This document shows positions 10,674 to 19,412 of a DNA stretch of 64,000 nucleotides, in pieces. Every line of letters begins with the position of its first letter. Position 1 is the first letter of the stretch. The notes below the pieces were generated by a model that searched no databases, was not told the origin of the DNA, and worked only from the letters and a program-made list of their open reading frames with translations. The DNA is from JAAURB01 sp049647265. Its GTDB lineage: Bacteria; Cyanobacteriota; Cyanobacteriia; Cyanobacteriales; Microcoleaceae. Both the position numbers and the translations under genes were made by a program. The stretch covers positions 62,001 to 126,000 of the forward strand of contig JBARXJ010000029.1 of the NCBI GenBank assembly GCA_049647265.1, written 5' to 3'.

Positions 10674-10696
10674 TTGGAGTTATTCTAAACTTTTTT

Positions 10697-10760
10697 ACAA
10701 TTTCCCTCTCCCCTCCTGGGAGGGGCTAGGGGTGGGTAGGAGAGGGTTAGGGAGAGGTTT
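10697..10760. repeat. Dispersed intergenic repeat, copy 1
   Basis: The 39 or so bases from 10697 (starting ACAATTTCCCTCTCCCC and ending AGGGGTGGG) recur at 17562. The element is palindrome-rich: CCTCTCCCC near the start can pair with the GGGAGAGG near the end, and CCTCC with GGAGG inside. It looks like a REP-type element, and it lies between two genes of the same strand. Confidence 0.85.
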
Positions 10761-10961
10761 GTTTCAAATTCATCTCTCTCACCTTAAAGTAAGGTTACAA
10801 ACTTACCCCAAATCATTGAATTTCAGCTAAGATTAAAGCATTAATACATTGAGATGACAAGGTGTTACCATTCTTTTGAATGATTGAATCTCAGTTTGGG
10901 GTCGGGAAGCGTTTAGTATTAGCTTTTAAAATTATATCCTTTATCAAGGAGTCGCTCGATC

Positions 10962-11681
10962 ATGTCTCAACAACCGGAAGCACTTAAACAGAGTGAACTA
11001 TTAAATCGTCTTGTTCTAGATCGTCAAACCGCAGAAAAAGTCGGTCGTATTTCCCAATTATTACTGGATAACCACGCTCAAAAAGTGATTGGTATTGTCT
11101 GTAAATCGGGTTTGTTTGGAAAAGAGAAACAAATTTTAAGTTGGGAACAAATAGAAGCTATTGGTCAAGATAGTATATTGGTTCAGTTACCCCAAACTCC
11201 CCTATTAGAAATTGCTGATTCAATTCAGCCTCCCATCAACAAAGAATTGTGGACAACGGCAGGAAATAAAGTCGGTAAAGTTCTGGAGTTTTTCTTCAAT
11301 CCGAATACAGGTTCAGTATTGAGTTATTTGTTTTCGACGAACGGTTTACAGGGGGTAATGGATGGCGTTTATCTCTTAGCGCCGGGTGCTATTTCTAGTG
11401 TGGGGACTCAACGGATGATTGTATTAGAAATAGCCGTTCAAAATCCTCCAAAATATACAGAAGGACTGGCTCGAAAACTTGATCAAGCGACTGTATTTCT
11501 TCATCAAGATTATCAAAAAACAAAGAGGGATTTAACGACAATTCAGCAAAAAACTCAAGGAATTGTTGGAATTGTTAAGGATATGACCCAAAATGTGACT
11601 CAAAAAGTTCAAGCTAAATCAACTGAGTCACAACCTTCGGATGAAAAATCTGACCCTTCAACCTCTGATCCTTCTGAATAG
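10962..11681 (+). CDS. PRC-barrel domain protein
   Basis: A 239-residue soluble protein. Residues about 12-80 read as a PRC-barrel (LNRLVLDRQTAEKVGRI, then a second strand set ending in DSILVQL), and residues about 85-160 as a second barrel-like unit (NKVGKVLEFFFN). The C-terminal 70 residues are helical and charged and end in a Ser/Asp/Glu-rich tail. PRC-barrels occur in photosynthetic reaction centre H subunits and in RimM; cyanobacterial two-barrel proteins of this kind have no settled function. AAGGAG lies just upstream of the ATG (near 10945), a good ribosome site. It is followed after about 100 bases by the BON lipoprotein gene on the same strand, so the two may be co-expressed. Confidence 0.8.
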   Translation: MSQQPEALKQSELLNRLVLDRQTAEKVGRISQLLLDNHAQKVIGIVCKSGLFGKEKQILSWEQIEAIGQDSILVQLPQTPLLEIADSIQPPINKELWTTAGNKVGKVLEFFFNPNTGSVLSYLFSTNGLQGVMDGVYLLAPGAISSVGTQRMIVLEIAVQNPPKYTEGLARKLDQATVFLHQDYQKTKRDLTTIQQKTQGIVGIVKDMTQNVTQKVQAKSTESQPSDEKSDPSTSDPSE

Positions 11682-11784
11682 CAAAAATAAACAATTAAAA
11701 ATATGTCAAAAAATTAGCGTTTAGTCGTATAATATTATTTGAATAGAGAATATTAATTTTAGTAAGTGGGTGTAGCAAAAAACC

Positions 11785-12138
11785 ATGAATAAACATCAGA
11801 CACAGCTTAGAATTATTCCCCTTTTAACCTTAACTGCCGTCATGGCTTTAGCGGGTTGTAATCAGACAAATACAGGTACAGGAACGGTTCCAGCAGAACG
11901 AGTCGGTTTAGATGGAGAATATGATCAAAATGGTTTGGCAAAGCGAGTTATACAAGCTTTTGAAGCAGACTCAGAGTTAGCACCCATTGAGACCGTTTAT
12001 GTCGCTCAAAGTGGCAAAATAGTAATATTAAAAGGAACAATTCCTAATGCTGAAACCTTAGATAAAATGGTTAATGTGGCTGAAGATGTAGAAGGTGTCA
12101 GTCAAGTTGAAACCGATCAAGTTACAGTTCGTCCTTAA
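11785..12138 (+). CDS. BON-domain lipoprotein
   Basis: A 117-residue protein with a lipoprotein signal (hydrophobic core followed by the lipobox LAGC at about residues 22-25), so it is expected to be anchored at a membrane facing the periplasm. Residues about 45-115 fit a single BON domain: an alpha helix (LAKRVIQAFEAD), then strand VYVAQSGKIVILKGTI, then helix AETLDKMVNVAEDVEGV and a last strand. BON domains bind phospholipid or act in envelope-stress proteins such as OsmY. The gene follows the PRC-barrel gene and converges with the lysE-family gene 19 bases downstream. Confidence 0.82.
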   Translation: MNKHQTQLRIIPLLTLTAVMALAGCNQTNTGTGTVPAERVGLDGEYDQNGLAKRVIQAFEADSELAPIETVYVAQSGKIVILKGTIPNAETLDKMVNVAEDVEGVSQVETDQVTVRP

Positions 12139-12157
12139 ATGAAAAAACTTGATAATT

Positions 12158-12799
12158 TTAGTCTACAAATACAATCAATAAAGCTACTCCGAATAAAATA
12201 CCTGCGGCTGTTCGATTGAGGTTTCTCATCGCCGTTTCACTTTGAAAGAACAACCGAGCTTTTGATGCTAAATAAGCATAAAGTAGCATTACGCCGCCAA
12301 CAATTGTAGTAATAATAGTAGAAATAATAATAATTCCATCTAATTTTAAATCGGCTGGATTTACAAATGCTGGTAAAAATGCACCATAAAAAATAATTAC
12401 TTTAGGGTTACTGAGCGCAATCGTAAGTCCGGCTGTAAAATTTTTCCAGGTACTATACTTTTCAATTTGAGGATCAGAATCATCAGATATTTTAGGTTCT
12501 GTTGTCCAGAATTTATAAGCTAACCAACATAAATATAAGCTGCCAACCACTTTAATTAAAATAAAAGCATAATCAAAACTTTGAATCACTAACGCTAAAC
12601 CAAAAATTGCTAGTAATAAAAAGATTAAATCTCCTAAAACAGTGCCTATAACAACTGCAATGGCAGCCGTAAAGCCAGACGCTAAAGCACAAGAAATCGT
12701 CGCAAACACACCAGGGCCAGGAGTGCTGGCTAATACAAATACACCAATGATTAAGGCAAATAAAGTCTGTAGCGAGATGCCACTGGCGATTTCTTCCAT
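12158..12799 (-). CDS. LysE/RhtB-family amino-acid exporter
   Basis: A 213-residue membrane protein with about six hydrophobic segments. The N-terminal block ASTPGPGVFATISCALASGF matches the conserved TPGP motif of LysE/RhtB exporters, and the central ALSNPKVIIFYGAFLP is the second family signature. Members export amino acids or their derivatives in exchange for protons. The substrate cannot be read from sequence. It converges with the BON lipoprotein gene and is divergent from the mnt operon, from which it is separated by about 470 bases. Length is typical (about 205-215). Confidence 0.87.
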   Translation of the reverse strand: MEEIASGISLQTLFALIIGVFVLASTPGPGVFATISCALASGFTAAIAVVIGTVLGDLIFLLLAIFGLALVIQSFDYAFILIKVVGSLYLCWLAYKFWTTEPKISDDSDPQIEKYSTWKNFTAGLTIALSNPKVIIFYGAFLPAFVNPADLKLDGIIIISTIITTIVGGVMLLYAYLASKARLFFQSETAMRNLNRTAAGILFGVALLIVFVD

Positions 12800-13267
12800 T
12801 GTGAAATCCTGAAATAGTAATTAAGATACAGACTAGGACAATTGTATTTTAGTTGTCAACACTTCACTCATCAATTAATAACAGATAGCAGCCAATAAGC
12901 TTGTAAAGGCAGTATAATCTCTGAACTCTTTGTCAATTTTTCCTAACAATTAAGCCTAAATTGAACCGATCTGAGTGAGTTTTGATTTTAGCTTTTATTT
13001 AACTTTAATCAGAATATAACAACCGTTTATTAATCGTTTTCTAATCTGATTCACCAACCCTGATCTTTTGAGGAGTTAAGGGAAAGGATATTCTCTGGCA
13101 CTATACCCGAGGTAGTACATCGGCGATGAGATATCAGATAGCTGCCATTCTCTGTGTTTTTTGCCACAGGTGCAACTTCTCTACAAAAAGAAAGATTGGT
13201 TCGCCTGAGTGAAATGATATAATTATGAAAGAATTATGAAAAATATTTTTCACAATCAAGGCAGTTC
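12800..13267. other. Divergent intergenic region between lysE-family gene and mntC
   Basis: About 470 bases without a gene. It must hold the promoter of the lysE-family gene at its low-coordinate end and that of mntCAB at its high end. I see a candidate sigma-70 promoter for mntC (13196-13223, listed separately). No other motif was recognised. Confidence 0.6.
13196..13223 (+). promoter_or_regulatory. Candidate promoter of mntCAB
   Basis: TTGGTT at 13196-13201, a 16-base spacer, and a perfect TATAAT at 13218-13223, giving a leader of about 40 bases before mntC. In Synechocystis mntCAB is repressed through ManS/ManR when manganese is plentiful (established); I cannot identify an operator here. 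Confidence 0.5.
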
Positions 13268-13270
13268 GTG

Positions 13271-14287
13271 ATGAAGAGCGCTTCACCCTCAAATTTATCT
13301 TTCAGGAAAGTTGCGATTGCTTCGGGGGTGGCTTTGTCCCTCTATTTAAGTGGTTGCAACCCGTCCAACAACTCCCCAGAGACTTCCGCTTCGTCGCAGG
13401 AGTCTATTACAGAAACAGAACAAACTGTGAGTGGGGAGACTGAAAACAAGAAAAAGGTGGTTACCACTTTTACCATTCTGGCGGATATGGCACGCAATGT
13501 GGCTGGAGACCGATTAGTTGTGGAGTCTATCACCCGTATTGGTGCAGAAATTCACGGCTATGAACCCACCCCCAGCGACTTGACAAAAGCCCAAGATGCC
13601 GATTTAGTGCTTTATAATGGCATGAATTTAGAACGGTGGTTTGAGCCGTTTTATGGCAACTTAAAAAATGTTCCTTCGGTGTTATTAACGGAAGGAATAG
13701 AACCGATACCGATTGCCGAGGGACCTTATGCAAATAAACCCAATCCCCATGCTTGGATGTCGCCGCGTAATGCTTTAATTTATGTGGAAAATATTCGTCA
13801 AGCTTTTGTAGAACTCGATCCAGAAAATGCAGAAGTTTATAATACGAATGCAGCCGCTTATAGTGAAAGACTCAAAGCATTAGATCAACAATTACAAACG
13901 GATTTAGCTCGTTTACCTCCCCAACAACGGTTTTTAGTCAGTTGTGAAGGGGCATTTTCTTATTTAGCCCGAGATTATCAATTGCAAGAAATTTATATGT
14001 GGCCAATTAACGCTGAGCAACAGTCCACACCCCAGCAAATTAAAGGGGTGATTGAAGCTGTAAAAACCAATGAAGTTCCGACTGTTTTTTGTGAAAGTAC
14101 AGTCAGTAATGAAGCTCAAAAAGAAGTGGCTAAAGCAACAAATGCTCGGTTTGGCGGAAATTTATATGTAGATTCTCTGTCAACAGAATCAGGGCCAGTT
14201 CCTACCTTTCTGGATTTATTAGAATATGATGCTCGTACGATTACGAATGGTTTACTCGCTGGGAGTATAGCAACTGAATCTGAATAA
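13271..14287 (+). CDS. mntC: Manganese ABC transporter substrate-binding lipoprotein MntC
   Basis: Captures Mn2+ in the periplasm for delivery to MntB/MntA. The N-terminus has a lipoprotein signal with lipobox LSGC at about residues 25-28 (YLSGCNP). This is a cluster A-I (ZnuA/PsaA-like) protein: metal ligands are expected in IHGYEPTPSD, in NPHAWMSP, and in the C-terminal Glu and Asp blocks (FCEST and LYVDSLS). It lacks the His-rich loop typical of ZnuA. The stretch IYMWPINAEQQ and the C-terminal VPTFLDLLEYDARTI closely resemble Synechocystis MntC as I remember it. First gene of mntC-mntA-mntB, 50 bases before mntA. ATG at 13271 with AAGG about ten bases upstream; an adjacent GTG at 13268 is possible. 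Confidence 0.93.
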   Translation: MKSASPSNLSFRKVAIASGVALSLYLSGCNPSNNSPETSASSQESITETEQTVSGETENKKKVVTTFTILADMARNVAGDRLVVESITRIGAEIHGYEPTPSDLTKAQDADLVLYNGMNLERWFEPFYGNLKNVPSVLLTEGIEPIPIAEGPYANKPNPHAWMSPRNALIYVENIRQAFVELDPENAEVYNTNAAAYSERLKALDQQLQTDLARLPPQQRFLVSCEGAFSYLARDYQLQEIYMWPINAEQQSTPQQIKGVIEAVKTNEVPTVFCESTVSNEAQKEVAKATNARFGGNLYVDSLSTESGPVPTFLDLLEYDARTITNGLLAGSIATESE

Positions 14288-14337
14288 ATTATTTTCGTAT
14301 AAACCTCATCATTATCCTTTTGAATTAATTTAAAGCG

Positions 14338-15108
14338 ATGAATCATTCTTTTGGTATTACCGTTGACAATCTCACTATTTCTTACAATAATGGTCATTTA
14401 GCTCTATATGATGCCAGTTGCCCAGTACAGCCGGGTCAAATTACAGGGTTAGTTGGCCCAAATGGTGGAGGAAAATCAACTTTATTTAAGTCTATTATGG
14501 GGTTTATTAAACCCAATCAAGGACGAATTCATATTGATGGTTTAAATATTAAAACCGCACAGAAAAAGCAGTTAATGGCTTATGTGCCTCAATCGGATGA
14601 GGTAGATTGGGATTTTCCGATTAATGTTTCAGATGTGGTGATGATGGGGCGTTATGGCTATATGAATCTACTGAGGATGCCTCGTAAAAAAGATCGTGAT
14701 TTAGTTAGGACAAGTATAGAACGGGTGGGGATGAGTGAGTTTCATAATCGTCAGATTGGGGAGTTATCTGGGGGACAGAAAAAACGAGCTTTTTTAGCCC
14801 GAGCATTAGCGCAAGAAGGTAAAATTATTCTACTGGATGAACCGTTTACTGGAGTGGATGTTAAAACCGAAAAAAGTATCATTGATTTACTACTACAATT
14901 GCGGGATGAAGGACATACTATTTTAGTCTCTACCCATGATTTAACATCAATTTCAACTTTTTGCGATCGCGTCATTTTACTCAACCGAACTATACTCGCG
15001 GAGGGTACAACTGAAGAAGTCTTTACTGAAGACAACTTAGCCATGACGTTTGGAGGATTACCGACTCTAAATTTAGGATCATCTTCTCATCGTAAAATAC
15101 GGCAGTAA
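14338..15108 (+). CDS. mntA: Manganese ABC transporter ATPase MntA
   Basis: The 256-residue ATP-hydrolysing subunit of the Mn importer. Walker A GPNGGGKST (about residues 40-48), a Q-loop in AYVPQSDEVDW, the ABC signature LSGGQKKR, Walker B IILLDEPF and the switch His in STHDL are all present and intact. The family (FecE/ZnuC-like) matches a partner for cluster A-I binding proteins. It sits between mntC and mntB, with gaps of 50 and 54 bases, so the three are almost certainly one transcript. Cytoplasmic face of the plasma membrane. Confidence 0.94.
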   Translation: MNHSFGITVDNLTISYNNGHLALYDASCPVQPGQITGLVGPNGGGKSTLFKSIMGFIKPNQGRIHIDGLNIKTAQKKQLMAYVPQSDEVDWDFPINVSDVVMMGRYGYMNLLRMPRKKDRDLVRTSIERVGMSEFHNRQIGELSGGQKKRAFLARALAQEGKIILLDEPFTGVDVKTEKSIIDLLLQLRDEGHTILVSTHDLTSISTFCDRVILLNRTILAEGTTEEVFTEDNLAMTFGGLPTLNLGSSSHRKIRQ

Positions 15109-15162
15109 ATGATTTATAACTAGAGAATTTAATAATTTTATTTTTTATAAAACGCTTAAAAG

Positions 15163-16029
15163 ATGAATAGTTTACTGGATTGGTTGAGTACTCCATTGCA
15201 ATATAGTTTTATGATTAAAGCATTGTGGGTCAGTGCTTTTGTTGGAGTGGTTTGTGCCGTTTTATCTTGCTATATTACCCTCAAAGGTTGGTCACTAATG
15301 GGGGATGCAGTTTCTCACGCGGTTGTGCCGGGTGTCGTGGTTGCCTATGCTTTAAATATTCCTTTTGCTGTCGGTGCTTTTATCTTTGGATTTGGCGCAA
15401 CGGTTGCCATTGGTTATATTAAATCAAAAACCCGTCTCAAAGAAGATGCGGTAATAGGCGTTATTTTTACTGGTTTTTTTGCTCTCGGACTGGTTTTAGC
15501 GACTAAAATTCCCAGCAATATTGATTTATTCCATATTCTATTTGGTAATGTTCTCGGGATTTCTCCATCCGATATTATTCAGACTGTGATTGCCGGCTTG
15601 TTAACTTTAGGAATTATTTTAATCCGGCGTAAGGATTTATTATTATTCTGCTTCGATCCCAATCATGCCAAAGCGATTGGATTAAATACTCAATTGATGT
15701 ATTATACTCTGCTCTCTGTGCTGGCTTTAACCATTGTCACAGCGCTACAAACGGCAGGAATTATCCTCGTGATTGCCATGTTAGTCACACCGGGATCGAC
15801 TGCTTACTTACTCACAGACCGCTTTGATCGAATGTTGATGATTTCTGTGGTAACGAGTGTTTTATCCTGTATTTTAGGGGTTTATTTTAGCTACTATTTA
15901 GACGTTTCAACAGGGGGTTGTATTGTGGTGTTAATGACGCTATTATTTTTAGCAGCCATGGTATTTGCACCTAAATATGGCTTATGGGGCCAGTCGAGCC
16001 TCAGTAGAGAATCCATTTCTGGTGACTAG
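15163..16029 (+). CDS. mntB: Manganese ABC transporter permease MntB
   Basis: A 288-residue integral membrane protein of the ABC-3 family with about eight to nine hydrophobic helices. The family blocks GDAVSHAVVPGV near residue 47 and the later MLVTPGSTAYLLTDRF are clear. It forms the channel through which MntC-bound Mn2+ crosses the plasma membrane, which is needed to load the photosystem II Mn cluster. Last gene of the mntCAB cluster; the next gene is 230 bases away and unrelated. Confidence 0.93.
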   Translation: MNSLLDWLSTPLQYSFMIKALWVSAFVGVVCAVLSCYITLKGWSLMGDAVSHAVVPGVVVAYALNIPFAVGAFIFGFGATVAIGYIKSKTRLKEDAVIGVIFTGFFALGLVLATKIPSNIDLFHILFGNVLGISPSDIIQTVIAGLLTLGIILIRRKDLLLFCFDPNHAKAIGLNTQLMYYTLLSVLALTIVTALQTAGIILVIAMLVTPGSTAYLLTDRFDRMLMISVVTSVLSCILGVYFSYYLDVSTGGCIVVLMTLLFLAAMVFAPKYGLWGQSSLSRESISGD

Positions 16030-16258
16030 ATAGTGAGTCACGTTCTAACCAACTCCACCCGCTAGAGTCCGTCTGAGTCAGTTTATAGATGTAAACTACC
16101 CTAAGTCTGAGTGTCGTTGCCGCGAATCGCGATCGTAAATCCTCATGCATTTGCCATAAAATTTGATTTATTGTCCTCAAAGAGGTTAATCTTTTGTTTA
16201 GGAAATTTGATGGTTAATTCATCCGAAATCCATGAATTAGAAACCGCTATTGACTTGA

Positions 16259-17488
16259 ATGCATATTGCGTGGCTTGGAAAAAAAACACCGTTTTGTGGG
16301 AACGTTACTTACTCTCGAGAAGTAACCAATACTCTTTTAGACAGGGGATATCGAGTTAGCTTCCTTCACTTTGCCGCAGAAGCGACTCAAACTGATTCCA
16401 AAAGCGAGTGGCATCTAGAAAATGGGAAATGGAAAACAGGAACTCAAAATTGGTCACTCACTGCAGAAGACATGGCCAACCCACCCATGACCCATGAAGT
16501 ACCCCTTCCCTGTCTTTATAAGTCTCAAATTTACACCATTCCCACTTTGCGCTCAAGCAAGGTGTTAATGCAGGCGTTGCGCCAACTGCAACCGGATATT
16601 GTTCATGCCTCCCTGACGCTGTCTCCCTTAGACTTTGTCTTACCAGAAATTTGTGAAGAACTGAATATACCGTTAGTGGCCACGTTTCATCCGCCCTTTG
16701 ACCAGAAGTTACGCAATTTGACCTCTGGCACTCAGCATTTAATGTATCAAATTTATGCCCCGTTTCTAGCCAATTATGACCGGGTGATTGTATTTTCTCA
16801 AATTCAACGAGATTTACTGGTTAAACTAGGGGTTGCTCCTGAACGAGTGGCAATTATTCCCAATGGTGTTGATATTGCCAAGTACTCTCCCGGTGCATCT
16901 CGCCTTAGAACTCAGTTCCCAAATCAACAACTTTTTGTTTATCAAGGTCGGATTGCCACGGAGAAGAATATTGAGTCATTGCTGAAGGCATGGAAACGCT
17001 GCGACATGGGTCAACAAGCCTGTCTGTTAATCGTCGGGGATGGGCCGCTGGCGGCTTCTTTGCAAACGGTTTACGGGAAAGAAGATGGTATTCTGTGGTT
17101 GGGTTTTATTGGGGATGAAGACCAACGAATTGATATATTACGGGGAGGGGATGTGTTTATCTTGCCGTCTTTAGTAGAAGGACTGTCTCTGTCTTTACTC
17201 GAAGCCATGGCCTGTGGTTTAGCCTGTATTGCCACGGATGCGGGTGCAGATGGGGAAGTGCTTGAAGAGGGAGCCGGAATTGTGTTAAAAACCCATGGAG
17301 TGACCACACAACTGCAAACCTTATTACCCTTATTTCAACATCACCCTGAACTCATTCGGTTGTTGGCAAAAAAAGCACGGCAACGAGTCGTAGAACGATA
17401 TACCCTCAGTCAGAATATTACTCAGATGGAACAATTGTACGCGGAGTTAATCCATCAGCGGCAGGTTCATTTCAGTTCAAGGCATTAG
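16259..17488 (+). CDS. Family 4 glycosyltransferase, possibly DGDG synthase DgdA
   Basis: A 409-residue GT-B glycosyltransferase. The N-terminal domain begins IAWLGKKTPFCGNVTYSRE; the C-terminal donor-binding domain has the Glycos_transf_1 blocks VYQGRIATEKNIESLL, LLIVGDGPL and the E-x7-E motif in EGLSLSLLEAMACG. The start of the protein and the ATFHPPFDQ segment resemble, from memory, the cyanobacterial digalactosyldiacylglycerol synthase (Synechocystis slr1508 type), which adds a galactose to MGDG in thylakoid lipid synthesis. Many GT4 enzymes look alike, so the symbol is left blank. ATG at 16259 was chosen because the domain begins there; another frame overlapping the first 100 bases is not credible. 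It converges with ycf66. Confidence 0.82.
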   Translation: MHIAWLGKKTPFCGNVTYSREVTNTLLDRGYRVSFLHFAAEATQTDSKSEWHLENGKWKTGTQNWSLTAEDMANPPMTHEVPLPCLYKSQIYTIPTLRSSKVLMQALRQLQPDIVHASLTLSPLDFVLPEICEELNIPLVATFHPPFDQKLRNLTSGTQHLMYQIYAPFLANYDRVIVFSQIQRDLLVKLGVAPERVAIIPNGVDIAKYSPGASRLRTQFPNQQLFVYQGRIATEKNIESLLKAWKRCDMGQQACLLIVGDGPLAASLQTVYGKEDGILWLGFIGDEDQRIDILRGGDVFILPSLVEGLSLSLLEAMACGLACIATDAGADGEVLEEGAGIVLKTHGVTTQLQTLLPLFQHHPELIRLLAKKARQRVVERYTLSQNITQMEQLYAELIHQRQVHFSSRH

Positions 17489-17561
17489 TTATGGCGCTGT
17501 AGATATTTAAATCATCAATAAAAATATTCCCCTCTCCATCATTAAACTGTCCCCTTGAGAC

Positions 17562-17625
17562 ACAATTTCCCTCTCCCCTCCTGGGAGGGGCTAGGGGTGG
17601 GGTTGAGAGGTTAGGGGAGAGGTTA
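17562..17625. repeat. Dispersed intergenic repeat, copy 2
   Basis: About 39 bases are identical to the copy at 10697; the remainder differs slightly but keeps the GGGGAGAGG arm that can pair with the CCTCTCCCC near its start. This copy lies between two convergent genes (the glycosyltransferase and ycf66), where the foldback could stop transcription from either side. Confidence 0.85.
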
Positions 17626-17694
17626 TAAGCAAATACTCCCCTCTTTCCCAGCCTGGAACAAGAGAGGAGCGATGGTCGAACAAGAAGAATGAAT

Positions 17695-18567
17695 CTAATC
17701 GTAAGGACGGTCAAAACGGTTGTCAGACTCATCTACGGGTCGATAATCGGTATATTCCGAGGAATGTTTCCGAGTACGATTTGTTTCAGCAGAATCATCT
17801 ATTGATTCGACTCGGTTACGATAGTCATTAGCTTCTGAAGAACGGTTCCGTCTGGCTTGAGCGGTTCGGGTCGGTTCACTCGGATAGTCTGCTTCCCGAC
17901 GCTTTACTTCCCAAGACTCTGCCGAACTGGGTCTGCGGTTGCGACTTCGAGAGGAAGACTCTTGCTCATCTCGAACTACAGGCGCTTCCCAATCATCCTG
18001 AGAGGGCCGGGATGGACGACGCTTACGAGGTCGTTCTGCGGGGTTGGGTTTATCTAAAATACTGCGATTACTCCGACTAGAAGCAGGAGGACGACGGCGG
18101 GTGGCTTCTTCGTTATAATCATCGTAGTAAAGTTCGGATCGACTGGGACGACTGTCGCGACTGCCTCGAATTTGACGCGCCATTGGGGTATACTCGTCTG
18201 TCGGTTCTAACTCATACTCATCGAGTTCAGCATCAACGCGATAAACATCACTCACATAGCGTTCATCATCGACAATGGGCGCTCTTTCCCGTGCTTTGGT
18301 GGTAGTAACAGCCCTCATTCGGATACTTTCGACTGCAAAGAATACGGCTGAACCGGTTAACAGAAACTGACCAAACGCTAAAATTGGATCGAGTCGCCAT
18401 CCCTGAAACAGCAGAATTCCCCCACAAAGTAGGCCGACTGCTGCAAAAAAGATATCATGATCTCGCGCTAGCTTCGGTTTCCAGGAACGCAGAAAGTATA
18501 GCCCAGCACCTGACAGAATTAAGATGATACCGAGTAAGCTACTAAAATTTAAACCTAAATTGACCAT
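17695..18567 (-). CDS. ycf66: Ycf66 family protein
   Basis: A 290-residue protein. The first 85 residues hold three hydrophobic segments (about 8-25, 40-56 and 60-80) with the family's GIILILSGAGLYFLRSWKP start and a conserved Trp/Asp block (FQGWRLDPILAFGQFLL). The rest is a long low-complexity tail rich in Arg, Ser, Glu and Asp, probably disordered and cytoplasmic or stromal. Ycf66 is conserved in cyanobacteria and some plastids; its function is not established. It lies downstream of psbX on the same strand, an association known in other cyanobacteria. Confidence 0.9.
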   Translation of the reverse strand: MVNLGLNFSSLLGIILILSGAGLYFLRSWKPKLARDHDIFFAAVGLLCGGILLFQGWRLDPILAFGQFLLTGSAVFFAVESIRMRAVTTTKARERAPIVDDERYVSDVYRVDAELDEYELEPTDEYTPMARQIRGSRDSRPSRSELYYDDYNEEATRRRPPASSRSNRSILDKPNPAERPRKRRPSRPSQDDWEAPVVRDEQESSSRSRNRRPSSAESWEVKRREADYPSEPTRTAQARRNRSSEANDYRNRVESIDDSAETNRTRKHSSEYTDYRPVDESDNRFDRPYD

Positions 18568-18639
18568 AAATAAATTTCCTATAGTTATATCGATTTTAAC
18601 GAGTTTACTCTACATCCTCTACCTTGCGCGAGTTTGAAC

Positions 18640-18710
18640 AGGGCTAGACTGCAACAGTGACAAGCGATGAGCGATTATTTTCCCCATGCCTCACCCTACA
18701 CTCTAGCCCT
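18640..18710. repeat. Inverted repeat between psbX and ycf66
   Basis: AGGGCTAGA at 18640-18648 is the exact reverse complement of TCTAGCCCT at 18702-18710. It lies in the 186-base gap after the psbX stop codon, where it might reduce read-through into ycf66. The 53-base loop makes it a weak candidate. Confidence 0.4.
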
Positions 18711-18753
18711 CTGGTATCATGTTAGTCGCGACCGCTTCGGTATCCTGTGTATC

Positions 18754-18876
18754 TTATGAACGGCGAGTAATTTTATCCTTCTGAGAGATAAAGACTAAGG
18801 CAACGGTAACCGGAATCACTACAATCAGAGCGCCTGCTAAGAGACTATAGAAAAAATTCGCCAACGAAGGTGTCAT
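18754..18876 (-). CDS. psbX: Photosystem II protein PsbX
   Basis: A 40-residue single-span membrane subunit of photosystem II. It reads MTPSLANFFYSLLAGALIVV, then a continuing hydrophobic helix, and ends ISQKDKITRRS. The start MTPSLANF and the SQKDKI tail are diagnostic of cyanobacterial PsbX. PsbX sits at the periphery of PSII near cytochrome b559 and affects quinone turnover at QB. The gene is easily missed because of its size. AAGGA is found about ten bases upstream of the ATG. It is followed on the same strand by ycf66 and is divergent from the yggT gene. Confidence 0.95.
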   Translation of the reverse strand: MTPSLANFFYSLLAGALIVVIPVTVALVFISQKDKITRRS

Positions 18877-19034
18877 GTGATCGGAGTCCTTTATAACAAC
18901 AATTTATTTAGACCTAATTTTAACAATATGTCATAATCTTGAGAAGTCCTCTCACAAAGTTTTGGAGAAAAACCAACCAAACCGTTAAAATTAGGAACAA
19001 TGCTTAAGAGATTTTATACTAAATTCTTTCACCT

Positions 19035-19319
19035 ATGACGACTTTAACGATTTTTAGCTGGAGCTTAGGACTGCTTTTGGCGGGGATGACGCTGCTGTTC
19101 ATTTTCCGGATTGTTCTGACTTGGTATCCGCAAGCCGATTCGACGAAGTTTCCATTTAACATTATTATTGCACCCACTGAACCGTTTTTGGTTCTGACTC
19201 GCAAAATTGTTCCGCCCATTGGTGGGGTTGACATTACACCGATTATTTGGGTGGGGATTTTTAGCTTTTTACGAGAAGTTTTACTGGGTCAGCAAGGTCT
19301 TCTGAGAATGATGATTTGA
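19035..19319 (+). CDS. YggT family membrane protein
   Basis: A 94-residue protein with two hydrophobic segments flanking the family signature: FRIVLTWYPQ, then APTEPFL, then a conserved RKIVPPIGGVDITPIIW. Known family members (YggT, plastid Ycf19, cyanobacterial homologues) act in membrane or cell-division/nucleoid organisation; the exact role is unsettled. A TATACT box at 19015-19020 lies close upstream of the ATG, so the transcript may have a very short leader. Divergent from psbX. Confidence 0.88.
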   Translation: MTTLTIFSWSLGLLLAGMTLLFIFRIVLTWYPQADSTKFPFNIIIAPTEPFLVLTRKIVPPIGGVDITPIIWVGIFSFLREVLLGQQGLLRMMI

Positions 19320-19336
19320 CATCCTCCTCTTATTGG

Positions 19337-19364
19337 TTCTTAGTTCTTAATTCTTAGTTCTTAG
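19337..19364 (+). repeat. Four tandem heptamers (STRR-like)
   Basis: TTCTTAG, TTCTTAA, TTCTTAG, TTCTTAG follow each other without gaps between the yggT gene and the ybaK gene. Short tandemly repeated heptamers of this kind are common between genes in filamentous cyanobacteria. Confidence 0.8.
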
Positions 19365-19412
19365 TGATGGGTTGTAAATTAAGTACTAAAAACGTGCCGA
19401 CTAACAACTATT

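Noticed and set aside
16111..16359. 82-codon frame overlapping the start of the glycosyltransferase
   Set aside because: The overlapping GT4 gene has clear conserved N-terminal residues from 16259; the other frame has none.
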